From the NCBI GenBank assembly GCA_036365455.1, contig JAWQUS010000030.1, positions 1,426,001 to 1,490,000 on the forward strand: a stretch of DNA of 64,000 bases. The letters run 5' to 3'. Shown here in pieces: positions 52,014 through 63,650 of this stretch (its first letter is position 1; each line of letters opens with the position of its first letter). The position numbers were made by a program, and so were the translations under genes. The notes below the pieces were generated by a model that was not told the DNA's origin, did not search any database, and worked only from the letters and a program-made list of their open reading frames with translations. The DNA is from Macrosoma leucophasiata (taxonomy: Eukaryota; Arthropoda; Insecta; Lepidoptera; Hedylidae).

Positions 52014-52282
52014 TTCTAAATATTGTTCTGTTTTATTAGTTGATACCTATTTTTATTATTAAGTATTTTTGGACCATTATTTATTTTATTTTGTTTACTT
52101 TGACATATCAACGTATCAGTTGTTATTCGCTTTAATTTTATATTTGTAATTTGATCTATCACAAGCAAATTCTATTATTTCTAAGTGATTAAATGATTTT
52201 TTTAGTTTGAGATTGAGTTAGTTGAAGTGTGAATTCATACACCAAGGTCCATGCATATTACTTACATAGACAGGAATCGACG

Positions 52283-52565
52283 TGACGTTGGAACGTGACG
52301 ACCCCTTCGCCCATTAGCGGAAGAATTTTCTTCTACCGGAAGAGAATTATTCCACTAGTGCAGTCAGTCAACCGAACAATAGTGGTCAAACCATTCCAAT
52401 GGGGCGGTAGTAAGTGCAATAACGCAAGATGGGCAGCGTTCTGCGACAAAACTGCCGCCACTGCGATCGCCAATTCGCAAGCCAAGCGTGGCGATTATGG
52501 CATATCACCCTTCTGAGGGTTTTGGTCCAGCAGTGGTCATCTTTCAGCTGATATGATGATCATGA
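52283..52565 (+). repeat. Family F repeat, near full length
   Basis: GTTGGAACGTGACGACCCC to CTGATATGATGATCATGATG, including the CCAAGCGTGGCGATTATGG block. Confidence 0.8.
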
Positions 52566-52663
52566 TGATGAGACCCTTGACTAAGTTTTTGATCAAACTT
52601 TCGGAGGTCTAGTTATTGGAGGGCTTTTAAAAAATATTTAAGTATATTATGTACATACCTTTT

Positions 52664-53182
52664 ATTATGTTATGGAAGTGGCAAACAAACATGCAGCTTA
52701 CATCGATTGTGACGATGCAGTGATTATTGCAGCCTATAGACACTTACACAAAGACCAAGTCAAAATGTTACCACTCCTGAGACCTCGGTTTAAAGACATT
52801 TTATTCTCAAAAAAGACATCAAAGTCACTTACATGAGAATCATAGTTGCTAAGTTATTACAATTCGTCGTCGCATCCAAAAGAATAAGAAAAAAAAAACC
52901 AAAGATAACAGAAATGAACAAGAATGATGTAGTACAGATAAGAATAAAGTACTTGTAGTGAATACACACACATATATATATGCTACCTGGACTCTAAAAC
53001 GCATCAATTCACATGTTCTAAGACCTAAGGTATTATGCCTCTGTGCCGGAAATTGCAGGGCCGTACATTACCACCTGACCGGAACACGATAGTGCTGAAC
53101 ACTACCATTTAGCGGCAAGTATATTAGGTAATGCGGTGGTGCCTACGTCCGCGAGCTCCGTCACTGGAGCTCTACCACCAGT
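52664..53182 (-). repeat. Family A repeat split by about 220 bp of other sequence
   Basis: The 3' part is 52664-52795 and the 5' part 53017-53182 (CTCTACCACCAGT). The inserted 52796-53016 is AT-rich and contains GAATACACACACATATATA. Confidence 0.75.
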
Positions 53183-53257
53183 AGAACCTATTGAAATATA
53201 AATATAACTATTTTTACGGATATAGGTATCTTGCGTATATTAAACAAAAATGATTTT

Positions 53258-53320
53258 TAAATCAACCCGAAGTTTCGGTTTTTTCAGTTTCTGTGGTCCC
53301 GAGCAGACCTACTCTACATC
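53258..53320 (+). repeat. Family K scrap
   Basis: TTAAATCAACCCGAAGTTTC and TCTGTGGTCCCGAGCAGAC, the left end of the family K foldback. Confidence 0.6.
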
Positions 53321-53331
53321 TAATCTTTGAG

Positions 53332-53562
53332 CAGTGGCGGATTTACCAGCAGGCTGAGTAGGCTGGGCCCTAGGGCGGCAAATTTTAAGGGGCGGCAGAT
53401 TTAGTTCATGATTTTGACGAAGCCTAAAGCCTAAAACATAAAGTTGGATTTTTTTTGATAGATAATATAATTGATATGATTGTGGACCACTACGATATCA
53501 AAATATAGGGGCGGCAAAAATTGAATAGTCTACTGGCGGCAAATTTTGTAAATCCGCCATTG
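53332..53562. mobile_element. hAT-like MITE with perfect 8-bp target duplication
   Basis: 231 bp, CAGTGGCGGATTTAC to GTAAATCCGCCATTG, flanked by TCTTTGAG at 53324-53331 and 53563-53570. No transposase inside. Confidence 0.95.
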
Positions 53563-53803
53563 TCTTTGAGGTTAAGGTATTGTCAAAATCGTATACGATT
53601 GTCAACTAAAGCATTCCACAAAAGTTTATTACTGCGACAGGTCGTTAAACAAAACGGTTACACTAGAAAATTAATCGCGAAGATGAATAGCATCGCCAGC
53701 CTGTGGGATAACATCGTATTATCTTTTGTTATTTTGGATGTAGCGGTCGTCACCCTTTTTATAATTATACAAATAAATAAAATTGTAGTGTCTGTTTGTA
53801 ATA

Positions 53804-55026
53804 TTGGTTGGGGAAAAAGTTTCTTCGCATTTTTTAAGATAATTCAAAACATTTTTTAATATAGTTTATTTAAATTTAACTAAAGTATGTATGTACCATT
53901 TTGTTCGATAACCTTTTGCCATCTTGTAGGTAGGGACATGATCCCATTGCTATAAAAATTTTGGGACTTCTCATCAAAATACCGCGACAAGTGGATTTGG
54001 CAGTCCTCTCGTGATGTTAACCTAACATCGCATAAAGAATTCTGAAGAGAACACCTCCCAGCCAAACTCTCTTAATTTTTGCTGAGTGGCTATAGATGTG
54101 TGAGGTCTAGCGTTATCATGATGAAACACCACACCCCTTCTGTTGATCAATTCCGGCCGCTTTCTCTCAACTTCTTGCTTTAATCTCATCAGTTGTTCGC
54201 AGTAGAGTTCAGAATCGATAGTCCTGCCTGGTGGTAATAGCTCATAATCAATAATGCCCTTCCAATCCCACCACACACACATCACCTTGTTGCGAGTTAA
54301 CCCGGGTTTCGCCACAGTCTGTGAAGCCTGACCGGCCTTTGACCACGACCTTTTTCGCACGTTCTTGTCGTACGTGATCCACTTTTCATCACCAGTTATC
54401 AGCTTCTTCAAAAATGATTCGGTTTCATTACGTCGTAATAAAGAATCACAAATGAGTACACGGTTCATTAGGTTTCTTTCAGTAAGCTCGTGAGGTACCC
54501 AAATATCGAGCTTTTTTTTGTACCCAGCTTTTTTCAAATGCGCCAAAACTGTTTTGTGATCAATTCTCAATTCTTCAGCTACGTCGTAACTACTGACATG
54601 TCGATCTTGCTCCACTTTTTCAAAAATGGCATCCATTTTATCCGTAATACGGCGACCAGAGCGAGGTGCATCTTTGACATCAAAATTTCCAGATTGAAAA
54701 CGCTTAAACCAAATTTTTAGCTACTCTCACAGACACTGCACTAGGTCCATAAACATCTCAATTTTTTTTCGCGGCTTGCGTTGCATTTTTACCTTTTTTG
54801 TAGTAAAAATTTTAAATGTATCGAATTTCTTCATTAGATTCACTCATCTTGACAGTACGAAAAACAAATGAAAATCACACATTTGCCTAATTTGAATTTG
54901 GAATTATGTTCTTTAAAATTTTAACTGTCAATGATACCAAAACCAGCCAGATACAAATACTACAGCCAAAGAGATTTTATTACAAGTTCATACATACTAT
55001 AATGCGAAAAGACTTTTTCCCCAACC
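53804..55026 (-). mobile_element. mariner transposon copy 2, inactivated
   Basis: 1223 bp, TIRs TTGGTTGGGGAAAAAGT and TTTTTCCCCAACC, TA on both sides. It is nearly identical to copy 1. It lacks about 55 bp (the equivalent of 12027-12081) that include the third catalytic Asp codon, and its N-terminal part has a stop (ATT-TAA-AAT) and another near 54718. It retains Ser where copy 1 has TGA. Confidence 0.95.
53880..54850 (-). pseudogene. mariner transposase, deleted for the third catalytic Asp
   Basis: The longest open part is 54636-54022, starting within the HTH region (MDAIFEKVEQDRHVSSYDVA) and including GDEKW and HHDNARPH, then out of frame at the deletion. 54065-53880 holds the residual C-terminus. 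Confidence 0.9.
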
Positions 55027-55106
55027 TATTATTACAATAACCGCTTTTTACTAAATACTTAGTAGTAAGTGTCGGTACATACCAAAACACAATTTTTTAC
55101 TATTTT

Positions 55107-55362
55107 TGTCTGTCTGTCTGTCTGTCTGTCTGTCCTTCCGTCCGTCCGTGTGTCTGTCTGTCTGTCTGTCTGTATGTTCCGACTAATCTTGGGAACGGCT
55201 GGACCAATTTTGCCGGGACTTTCACTGCCAGATAGCTGATGTAATAAGGAGTAACTTAGGCTACTTTTATACAAGCTGCGCCCGCGACTTCGTCCGGGTA
55301 GATACTGAACAATCATAATCATAATTCTCACGCGAACGGAGTCGCGGGCACAGCTTGTTTCA
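55107..55362 (+). repeat. Repeat with (TCTG)n tract and GCGGGCACAGCTTGT end
   Basis: CTGTCTGTCTGTCTGTCTGT, then ATCTTGGGAACGGCTGG, then two opposed CCGCGACTTCG / CGGAGTCGCGG blocks, the last ending like families N/Q. Confidence 0.6.
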
Positions 55363-56220
55363 AATAAAAATCATATATATCGTAGAATAGTAGAGTCGTG
55401 TATAGAAACCAAAGAAGTTCCCTCGTACACATATTTTTTTTTTTCAATGATTAAGAGCGGCACTTAAAAGCCGCCTCTATCTACTAATACCTGTAACTTT
55501 AGGTAATAGTTGTGACCAAATAGAGACCTCAAACTGAGATCTCTACTTTTACATTGAGGTTCTGAATGTAGAGTGTTGTCACCCCTGAGGCCTACGCTTA
55601 TTAGGATCTGTGCTAGAAATTCTGGTGCTGTACAAAATTACCGGACATGGCGATGAGGTGAGGGGAGAAGTTTAGGGCGAAATTATAATTATGACTATTT
55701 AGTAGGTACGGGGTAATAACATGGCTATTTTATTATTGACAGACGCTGTTGCAACACGAAAAATGTAGGATGTGATGCTTCCAAGCATTACCATATAAGA
55801 CAGAAGATTTCTTAAACGTGATCTTTTGCGATACGTACCTACCTATACAATTGTAAATTAAGTCAATTATGTATGTACCTACCATCAAAATACAAGGATA
55901 TGCAGAATCAGTCCAATGTTTTGCAGGACTTTGCTTTTTTTTCAAAGCAGGTTAAGTTCTGTACCGTATCACAATATATCGAAGTACCTACCTATACAAA
56001 GCTGTCATAAACTACTAAATCAAATAAAGGTATTAATTCGATCAAGTCTCCTTAAAAAAAAAAAAAACCAAACAGAGTTTGTTTAGGAGCTTTGCCACAA
56101 ATAGACATTACCGACAGACACTTATAAAATAACGTATTATACCCATCACCACTTTGTTTGAGGGATTAAAAAGTAAACTCAAAAATACTTAATTAAAATG
56201 TGAATAGTACCTAATCATTT
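55363..56220. other. Mostly unassigned; very degenerate family A at about 55430-55640
   Basis: CTGAGGCCTACGCTTATTAGG recalls family A (first 20 bases); the rest has no match. Confidence 0.4.
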
Positions 56221-56221
56221 T

Positions 56222-56506
56222 TTTTTTATATGTAATGGAAGTGGTAAACAAGCATGCAGTTCACAATTATGTTAAGTGATGACTGCAGCCTATAGACACT
56301 TACACAAAGACCAAAGTCAAAATGCAGATGCGTTACCACTCCTGAGGCCTAAGGTGTAATGCCTCTGTGCCGGAAATTACAGGGCCATACATTACCACTT
56401 GACCGGAACACGATAGTGCTGAACACTACCATTTAGCGGCAAGTATATTAGGTAATGCGGTGGTGCCTACGCCCGCGAGCTCCGTCACTAGAGCTCTACC
56501 ACCAGT
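56222..56506 (-). repeat. Family A repeat, full length
   Basis: ATGTAATGGAAGTGGTAAAC to GCTCTACCACCAGTAAC. Confidence 0.9.
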
Positions 56507-56864
56507 AACAACACTTTTATGTACATCAATTGTCAAAGGTAGGTCGATAAATGACAATCGTTAACTAAAAAAAATAAATTTGTCGTATTTCGCGCCATTT
56601 TACTAAAATTAAATGATGTTAGTCTTTGATAACATTGTTCTAGGTCGTTTAGGTTTCTTGCTATATAATATTATGTGTCATCCAATTATAGACAAAAAAT
56701 CATAAATCAGCGAGATAAATATTTTACAATTTTTACAAACCTCAGAATGATTTAACACAACAAAATACACAAAGTGTTTCTCATTAAAAAAATATCACTA
56801 TTAATCTCTAGTCTGTTTATAAATCACAATTTAAAAAAATAATCTGACAGTTAGCCAAGAGAAA

Positions 56865-57065
56865 AGCGGGCAAATTGAATGGCGGGCGCGACCGTTTCCC
56901 GCGCACAACAACCGACTGTGGCGGTGGCGTGCGTCGCGTCGCTTGGTCCCGAATCCCGGCTTGACACAATAAAAATCAAGCATCCTAAGGCTGGGCGACT
57001 CGTGCCACGTACATTTCGTAATAACCATACGGGATGGCGATTTGCGGGACATTTCTTGGAGTTAA
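56865..57065. other. CpG-rich unassigned block
   Basis: GC-richer than its surroundings with many CpG (GGCGGGCGCGACCG, GTGCGTCGCGTCGC). It has no TIR and no recognised product. It could be a non-coding first exon or promoter, for example of gene 2, or an old insertion. Confidence 0.3.
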
Positions 57066-57595
57066 TTTGGCAACAGTGCCATGCCAAATGGCTTTAATGG
57101 CCCAAGACGTGTTTCGTTTCGAATTTCATAATGATGCCAACAGGATTGTTTGTTTTCTATGCAGAGTGTTTGTTTGAAAACGTTAATCATGGAGATGCAA
57201 ATATTTAAGTTCGGTATCAAAGACCGATTTGTAAACCCAAACGGCATTTACGGTGTCCGGTTCGTGGGTTTGCGGAAGACTAAATTATGATGGATGTGTA
57301 AACAGAGACTGGAGATTCTGGAAACTGGAAGATGTACCTAATTCCTTGTCGTTGGTGGACAGTTCAGACAAGTTTATTGCTAATAGATCACATCGGGTCT
57401 AATCGAGCTGTCGGACGTAACTCATAGTCTTCCTACGCTAGTATAATAAAGGATTGCAAAAAATAGACGATTGTAAACATCCTGATACCGGCTAATCCAT
57501 AGGTTTATTATCTACTTGGCTAATCACATAGCAACTAAGCGAATATGAAATCTGGTATGCTGCAATACTTATATTTTGACTGTGTATCAGAATAG
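57066..57595. other. Unassigned
   Basis: Nothing recognisable was seen. Confidence 0.35.
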
Positions 57596-57597
57596 AA

Positions 57598-57790
57598 GGT
57601 TCATCATATAACTCCAGCCAATAGACGTCCACTGCTGGACAAAGCGTTCGCCAAAAACGACTACAACAGTGTTATGCGTTATTTGAGGAGAATATGCATA
57701 TATGGCGATAATCGCCACGCTTGGCAGGCGGATTGGCGATCGCAGTAGCGATAGTTTTATCGCGGGCCGCTGATGCCAATAGAAGGTTGA
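57598..57790 (-). repeat. Family F repeat, 3' part
   Basis: AGACGTCCACTGCTGGACAA to TATCGCGGGCCGCTGATGCC. Confidence 0.78.
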
Positions 57791-59100
57791 GCGATGAGAA
57801 ATAGATTTAATGGTCCCTCTTATCCTCACAGTTTCTTCAATGATAGTCAAACGATGTCTTATTTTACTTGTGCAAGTTCTCACAAACAGCGTTGCAAGCG
57901 AAAGCTAGTTGAGTGCTAAATAATGTAAAGTCTTCAATTATAACGATCGACCACGTAATAGGTATATTAATTCGGTAAGATCAGTATATAACCAGATAAA
58001 TAATGACGGATACTTAGAAGTGTAAAAAATACGTATCTAAAAATCGTGTGAAATAACATCGTTCAATTCAGTTAAATAACCATTTAATCACTTACAATTC
58101 TGTAGGTAAAATTCAGTCTTACAAAAGAAAAAAATGAGGTCATTAGCAATAGATACACTGTGTCAATTTAAAACTAATAAGTAGTGTAATAAGTTTTGTA
58201 AGATAATAATCACCCAAAAAATTACTCTTAACAGGTGAATACAGTTATACTCGTAGTAGTTTGACGAATACAATATGTCCTTTGCCCGTTCACAAAAATG
58301 GGTTTTAGAAAAAAAATTGAGTGGTGAGTTCATAGGTACACTCCGAGGGAGCGGGAGTGTCAAAGGAGATCGTCCTTCAACTGACCCCGCGGCCTCACCA
58401 CGTCCCTATCAGACGGCGCGACGGGGCTACCATTAGGGCAGTTTACAGGAACGACGCATCCTCACCTCTTCCCCAGCCGTCTCCTCACCATAGGAGCACA
58501 GTTTTACAGTAGCGCAAAGTAGATTAGGTCTTTCTAAGAATCGCCGAGCTCAAATGTGGACGGATGGACGGACATAGCGAAACTATAAGGGTTCCTCGTA
58601 GACTAAGGAACCCGTAAAAAGGCGACCATGTCCAATTTCATAGAACCTTAACTGCAACTCAGTGGAAAGAAAAGGTTTATTCCCCATCCCACGGAGGGGT
58701 CCGTGGACACGACTACCAGAATAGCTGCCAAAGTATCCAATATCGGAATTTACAATCTGCCGACAACAGCCACATAGTCACGTCATCGAAATCGAAGTCG
58801 ACCTTTATAGCAGTGGGTCAGTTAGTACTATGTTGTAACTGTCGTGGCTCTAAATATACAACACAATCGACATGTGTAACACATAATGTGAATTGATCGG
58901 TCGGTCTCGTATTTGGTTTTGTATTTTTATTCGTGTCACCTCGGCGATCTCTCGTATATTTGCTTTGGATCATACGAACGTTTAGTTCTGTTGCGCATGA
59001 CCTTCGCCACAGGTGTAATAAAGAGATGTTTATTCTAGAAGATCAACGAAAGTCAAAATTAAGACATTGAATGAATAAACAATAACATTAAAAATACATA
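57791..59100. other. 1.3 kb mostly unassigned
   Basis: 58340-58500 is GC-rich and repeat-like; 58570-58620 (AAGGGTTCCTCGTAGACTA) resembles an end of an abundant lepidopteran repeat. Confidence 0.4.
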
Positions 59101-59104
59101 TTAC

Positions 59105-59220
59105 GTATAACAATGGGCAATAGCATCCCGCCATAAAATTACTGGCATTGTGTGGCGATCACCTGGCAATCGTGACAGTTATGGAAAATTCTCCCCCCTA
59201 ATGAAGCACAACACTGTTTA
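59105..59220 (+). repeat. Family F fragment
   Basis: GGGCAATAGCATCCCGCC to CTAATGAAGCACAACACTG. Confidence 0.65.
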
Positions 59221-59225
59221 ATATT

Positions 59226-59490
59226 TATGTTTTTCGCAATAACACATGCGAGTGAACTTTAGAAAATAAAGAAAAATATGAAAGAAAAATTTGGTTTATT
59301 CTCAGTAGTTCGATTCATTAGTTCGATCGTCGAACTAATGAATCCCACTAGTACGACGGTCGAACAGATGAGAAAAAAAAATCTAACTAGTTCGACGATC
59401 GAACTAATGAATCGAAGTTATGGGAATAAACCAAAAATTTTACTTCGGGCAGGAATCGAACCTGCGACACAGTATAGATACAAACAGTAT
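59226..59490. repeat. Family L copy 7, split by a nested MITE
   Basis: Left arm TTTTTCGCAATAACACATGC to AAAGAAAAATTT; the core resumes TACTTCGGGCAGGAATCGAA at 59441 and soon decays. Confidence 0.78.
59293..59432. mobile_element. 140-bp MITE nested in family L copy 7
   Basis: GGTTTATTCTC ... and ... GGGAATAAACC ends pair, and pairing continues for about 45 bp through TTCGATTCATTAGTTCGATC. The arms themselves contain smaller palindromes (GATTCATTAGTTCGA / TCGAACTAATGAATC). Confidence 0.85.
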
Positions 59491-59555
59491 GGAAACTAAG
59501 CCCATTTTATAAAATATTATAGCATTTACTGACCTTTAATCAATCGTATCGTACA

Positions 59556-59919
59556 GAAGCGCGCATGGCCCGGCGGCTGGTGTAGATCATGAGCACTATT
59601 CGGTTAAGCACTACGGGCGCGGTTGGGTAGTGAGATGGGTGACCGCTAGTGGCAAATTAAATGCGCGTTTCCGTGTTTCGGAGGGCACGTTAAGCCGTCG
59701 GTCCCGGTTGCTATCGATAGATAGCAGTTGTTAAACCTTGTCGGAGGCCTTATGGGCAGTTTGAAAACATCCGACAGCGGGTTGGCCACTAACCCCCAAC
59801 ACCTCCACCAATCCGCATTGAAGCAGCGTGTTGGAGTAAGCTCCAGGCCTCCCCCCAAAAAGGGGAGAGACTCGTGCCCAGCAGTGGGACGTATAATGGG
59901 ATGCCATTATTATTATTCC
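59556..59919 (+). repeat. Family B SINE with 5S-rRNA-like head, best copy
   Basis: GGTTAAGCACTACGGGCGCG at 59602 and GATGGGTGACCGC at 59635 match the box A and box C regions of 5S rRNA genes in order and spacing. Then GTTAAGCCGTCGGTCCCGG, a body, and a (ATT)n tail at 59910. Confidence 0.85.
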
Positions 59920-59959
59920 ACTTATTTATTCATACAACTTATTTAATAATTTTTTGCAT

Positions 59960-62900
59960 ATATATGTATAAAAAAACAACAAATATATATATAAAAAAAT
60001 TAAAAAATAGTGTGCCGCCGGCAGCGAGAGCAGGGTCCAAGCTGCCGGTGGTTAGGAACACAGAGACAGGAACCTCCTCACTATGCGTGCCGTGCCGAGG
60101 AGTACTGCTTTCTGTATCAGACCCTTGATCCATCCACCTAGCGAGAGCCTCTTGAGATGTTGATCGAGGCTCTTCGCTATCAGCCCGTTCACGGAATCCA
60201 CATCCCACATGGCGACAACCTCGTGAGCCAGATCAAGATATTTTATTTCCTTGTCTTTTTCGGCTTTCACGAGATTTTCATCATGCGGAACGGTGATGTC
60301 GATCATCATTACGCGGCGCTCCGAGCGATCTATCAGTCCTGTCAGTGATGATAGATCGGCCCCAATACATCGTGACACATACCTGTAGTACGGCACCTCC
60401 GCGGCTACAAGACCGTATTTCAAGGCAATTTGCTGATGGATTATCCTGGCTACTTGGTTGTGTCTGTGCAAGTATTCGCTTTTTTTCGTTGGCAAGACTC
60501 GAACAGCCGGAAACAATATGCCTGATTCATTCACCCGGTCGATGGCATGCCCGACATATGTCGACCGTTCCATCCTTCAGGATAAACTTCCGGTAGTTGT
60601 TGGTCATTACCACTTCGTCCATAATTGCACAAACAAAACCTTCGGTTTCCCCAAAGAGGTCACCAAATCGTAGCCAGGCCACAGAAGCTAAGAAATCTAC
60701 ATCAGGCCCATGGAGGGCCCGGTAAAAACGCCCGTGTATGATGCCGTGGGCGATGCATGCGGTGCGCTGTCAGTAAAGAGCGGACTCGCCTGTCAAGGGC
60801 ATCCAGTTCGGTCTGAGTCCACTTGAGTATGCCGAAGGAGTACAGCAAGACCGGCATGACCCAACCGTTGAAGGCGCGCACCCTATTACCGCCCGACAAA
60901 AGACTTTTCAGTACTTTTGTCAGGCGACCAAAGAAACGTTCCTTCAACGATTGTCTCATCTCGACCTCGCGTATACCTAAGGCCTCCGCCATACCCAAGT
61001 ACTTATAGCTCTCGGTTGCAGAGAGGTTTCGGGAACGGGATGGAACCCGGGAGATTCATTCCCTCGGATTCCATTATGCCCCTGTCGTACATGCATAACA
61101 GCGCATTTTTCGACTCCGAATTCCATCCTGATAAGAGTTACTGAAGTTTTCAGTTACCTTCAGTAGCTCAAACAGGTTGGAATTACTGGAACCGAACAAT
61201 TTCAGGTCGTCCATGTATAGCAGGTGAGATATCGTCCGACCACCTCTTCGCAACCGATAGCCAAGCCCCGAAGCCTCTAGCAGCTTACTGAGAGGATTCA
61301 AGGCCAGGCAAAACCACAAGGGGCTCAGACTATCGCCCTGGAAAATGCCTCTGGCAATTCTCACAGGTTCGCCAACCGCCAGGGGCTGCCGCGATCCTGG
61401 ATAGCGAAGAACCGTACTCCACTGCAACATACATGAGCCCAGAAAGGCCCGAAGAGTTGAATGAATTTTATACAACTCCAGGACCCGCATGAGCCATGTA
61501 TGCGGCACGGAATCGTAGGCCTTCTTATAATCTATCCAGCAAGTCAACAGACTCTTTCGGTTTCGACGAACCTGCTGGCTAATTGCCATGTCTATGAGGA
61601 GTAGCTCCTTAGTACCGCGGGACCCAATCCTACATCCATTCTGAGAGAGAGACAAGATGGAGGAGTCTTCAATGTGTTTAATTATTTTAACTCTCAGAAT
61701 GGATGTAAAAACCTTTATAAATCGTTGGTAGACAAGTTATTGGTCTATAATTTTTGGGTTCCGCGGTACTACCTGTTTTATGGAGCAGGTGGGTCACACT
61801 AGTCGTTAGAAACTGTGGGAGTGAGCCTGATTCCAGAAATGACAGAAACTGGATTGCTAAACGAGCGTGCGAACTTCGCAGCCACTTTAACCAGAAATTA
61901 TGCAGTCCGTCCGGTCCCGGTGATTTCCAGTTCGTCATCGGACGGACTGCATTGGCTACGTCTTCTTCTATTATATTTATTGAATTCATTTCTTGTATTG
62001 GTTCGCACGCTCTTTCAACATCCTGCATCCAGCCACCCTCAGAGTGGCCGACCGGTTCCGACCAGATGTTGCGCCAAAATGAAAGCATAGCTTCATCATC
62101 CGGCCGACCCCGGTCAGCCTCTCCTTGGTTAGGCCGCTCCCACAGTCTATAGACCCTCCTTTGATCACCTTGGAACATGCTATTCTGTTCGTACCTCGCG
62201 TTCTTTATAACGCCTAATCCGGTTAGCCCATGCATAAACTTACTCGATCCTGTACTGCGACAGCCGCGCAGTACAGGATCGAGTAAGTATCACCGAGATT
62301 TTCGCTGTTATCAATGTATTCTGGCAACAGCGAATTCAGAGCACACACTAGCGCACCGTTTATGCATGGGCAACCGAGGCAAACGTGGCCTATCCGCGGG
62401 CAAAGTGGACCGATATTCACGAAAAGCATGCTCCAAGGCGCTCCTCAATTGATCAATGCATCGGGTACTTACAGTTGTTACCTGGCCTACCTCCTCCCTA
62501 TCAACGGGTTCCGGTGCATTCGCGATATTGTTTTGTTGCGTCGGTACCGTAGGTGGTGGTGGGGCAGGGGTTGAGCGGTAACCCTGCATCTCGGTGCATA
62601 GCCGTTCAAGTACACTATCATCCAGCATGCGTCCACGCTGAATGACACGCACCTGATCCGATAGACGTTGGCTCGGCACGTTGACTGATGGTTCGAGGCT
62701 CTGAAACAGAGGCAGCATACGACTACGATACGCAGTAAGGTGGGTTCCCCCCTCCGTAGCCCCGAAATATGCGCGCATGACGTTTTTATTAAGTTTAGGT
62801 GTCCATTTCATGCGCTGCACGTTACCACCGGCAGCGGGGACCCTGCTCGGGGCCGGTTGGCCTCGAGGTTCCAAGCCGGCCGGTAGCCGGGGTCATCTAC

Positions 62901-63110
62901 GTCGTCGCGTAGGTGTTGGTGTCGACGGCGGGGAATGGTACTCGTCACTGGAGCTCGACGCGGCTGCGGTGGCCGGAGACACTGCACTCGCGGAGGAAGC
63001 GGTGGCCGGCGGTTGCGAGGCGGAGCTCAGTGACGAGCCCGGAGCTGGTGTGTGTGCTACACGTCTGGCAGTTGCTCTCGTTATCATTCTTCCATTTCTC
63101 ACTCGATGTC
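59960..63110 (-). mobile_element. Degenerate R4/Dong-like non-LTR retrotransposon
   Basis: About 3.1 kb in minus orientation. In order: a Ser/Ala/Pro-rich N-terminus, a conserved RMKWTPKLNKNVMRAYF segment, reverse transcriptase with YMDDLK, a thumb-like region (RAFNGWVMPVLLYSFGIL), and a C-terminal region like the restriction-enzyme-like endonuclease of R2/R4-type elements (MIDITVPHDENLVKAEKDK). Clade R4/Dong is inferred from the YMDDLK motif and domain order. Several stops and frameshifts make it inactive. The AT-rich 3'UTR runs up to the family B SINE. Confidence 0.85.
60052..63102 (-). pseudogene. LINE ORF in pieces (RT and endonuclease-like)
   Basis: The frames used are 63102-62893, TGA, 62874-62311 (same frame), a break around a hairpin, 62235-61687, a shift, 61655-61074, a shift, 60998-60702, and 60573-60052. 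The endonuclease-like part lacks the expected PD motif before IDITVPHDE, which suggests small in-frame losses as well. Confidence 0.82.
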
Positions 63111-63420
63111 AAACATTATATTTCTTCCGATCGTATTAAGAATTTATTGTTGTTTATATTGTTGACGGTCGTGACATTTCTTTCTTGTCATCTTGTGCAT
63201 ATTTATCATCATATTTTTTCTAAATTGCTTTTATAATTATTGAAAATTGGAATTGGTTGCCGCCTTCGCTCGCGCTTGTATTATGACATATTCTCTGCCC
63301 ATACATAAGGTACGATTTAATCGGAACACGATAGTTCTGAACTCTATCATTTGGCACCAGATAGATAAGATAAGATAGTGCGATAGTACAAAAATACACA
63401 TACTTAAATTAATTTATTTC
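63111..63420. other. Unassigned with a family A scrap
   Basis: GGAACACGATAGTTCTGAAC at 63321 is a family A scrap; the rest is AT-rich. Confidence 0.4.
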
Positions 63421-63650
63421 ACGACCCAGTTAGTCCACTGCTGGTGTGAGACGACCGATTGATTTGAAGGGTCGCGACCCCCACCGGGTTCGATCCCCAC
63501 ACCAGGACAAATATTTGTATTGCTTAGAGATGTTTGATGTTTGTTTCGGGTCTGAGTGTATGTGTTGTGTGTGTACAACGACAACCACGACACAGGTTTA
63601 TCTTTTACCTACCTAGATAAGTGGGGCGGTGAATGTATAAGCGTATCTAT
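63421..63650 (+). repeat. Family C tRNA-derived SINE, head duplicated
   Basis: GACCCAGTTAGTCCACTG head; the GGGTCGCGACCCCCACCGGG region before GTTCGATCCCC shows a short internal duplication. The tail ends AAGCGTATCT. Confidence 0.75.

Noticed and set aside
56879..57097. Open frames on both strands of the CpG-rich block
   Set aside because: Composition-driven, no family motif; recorded only as an unassigned block.
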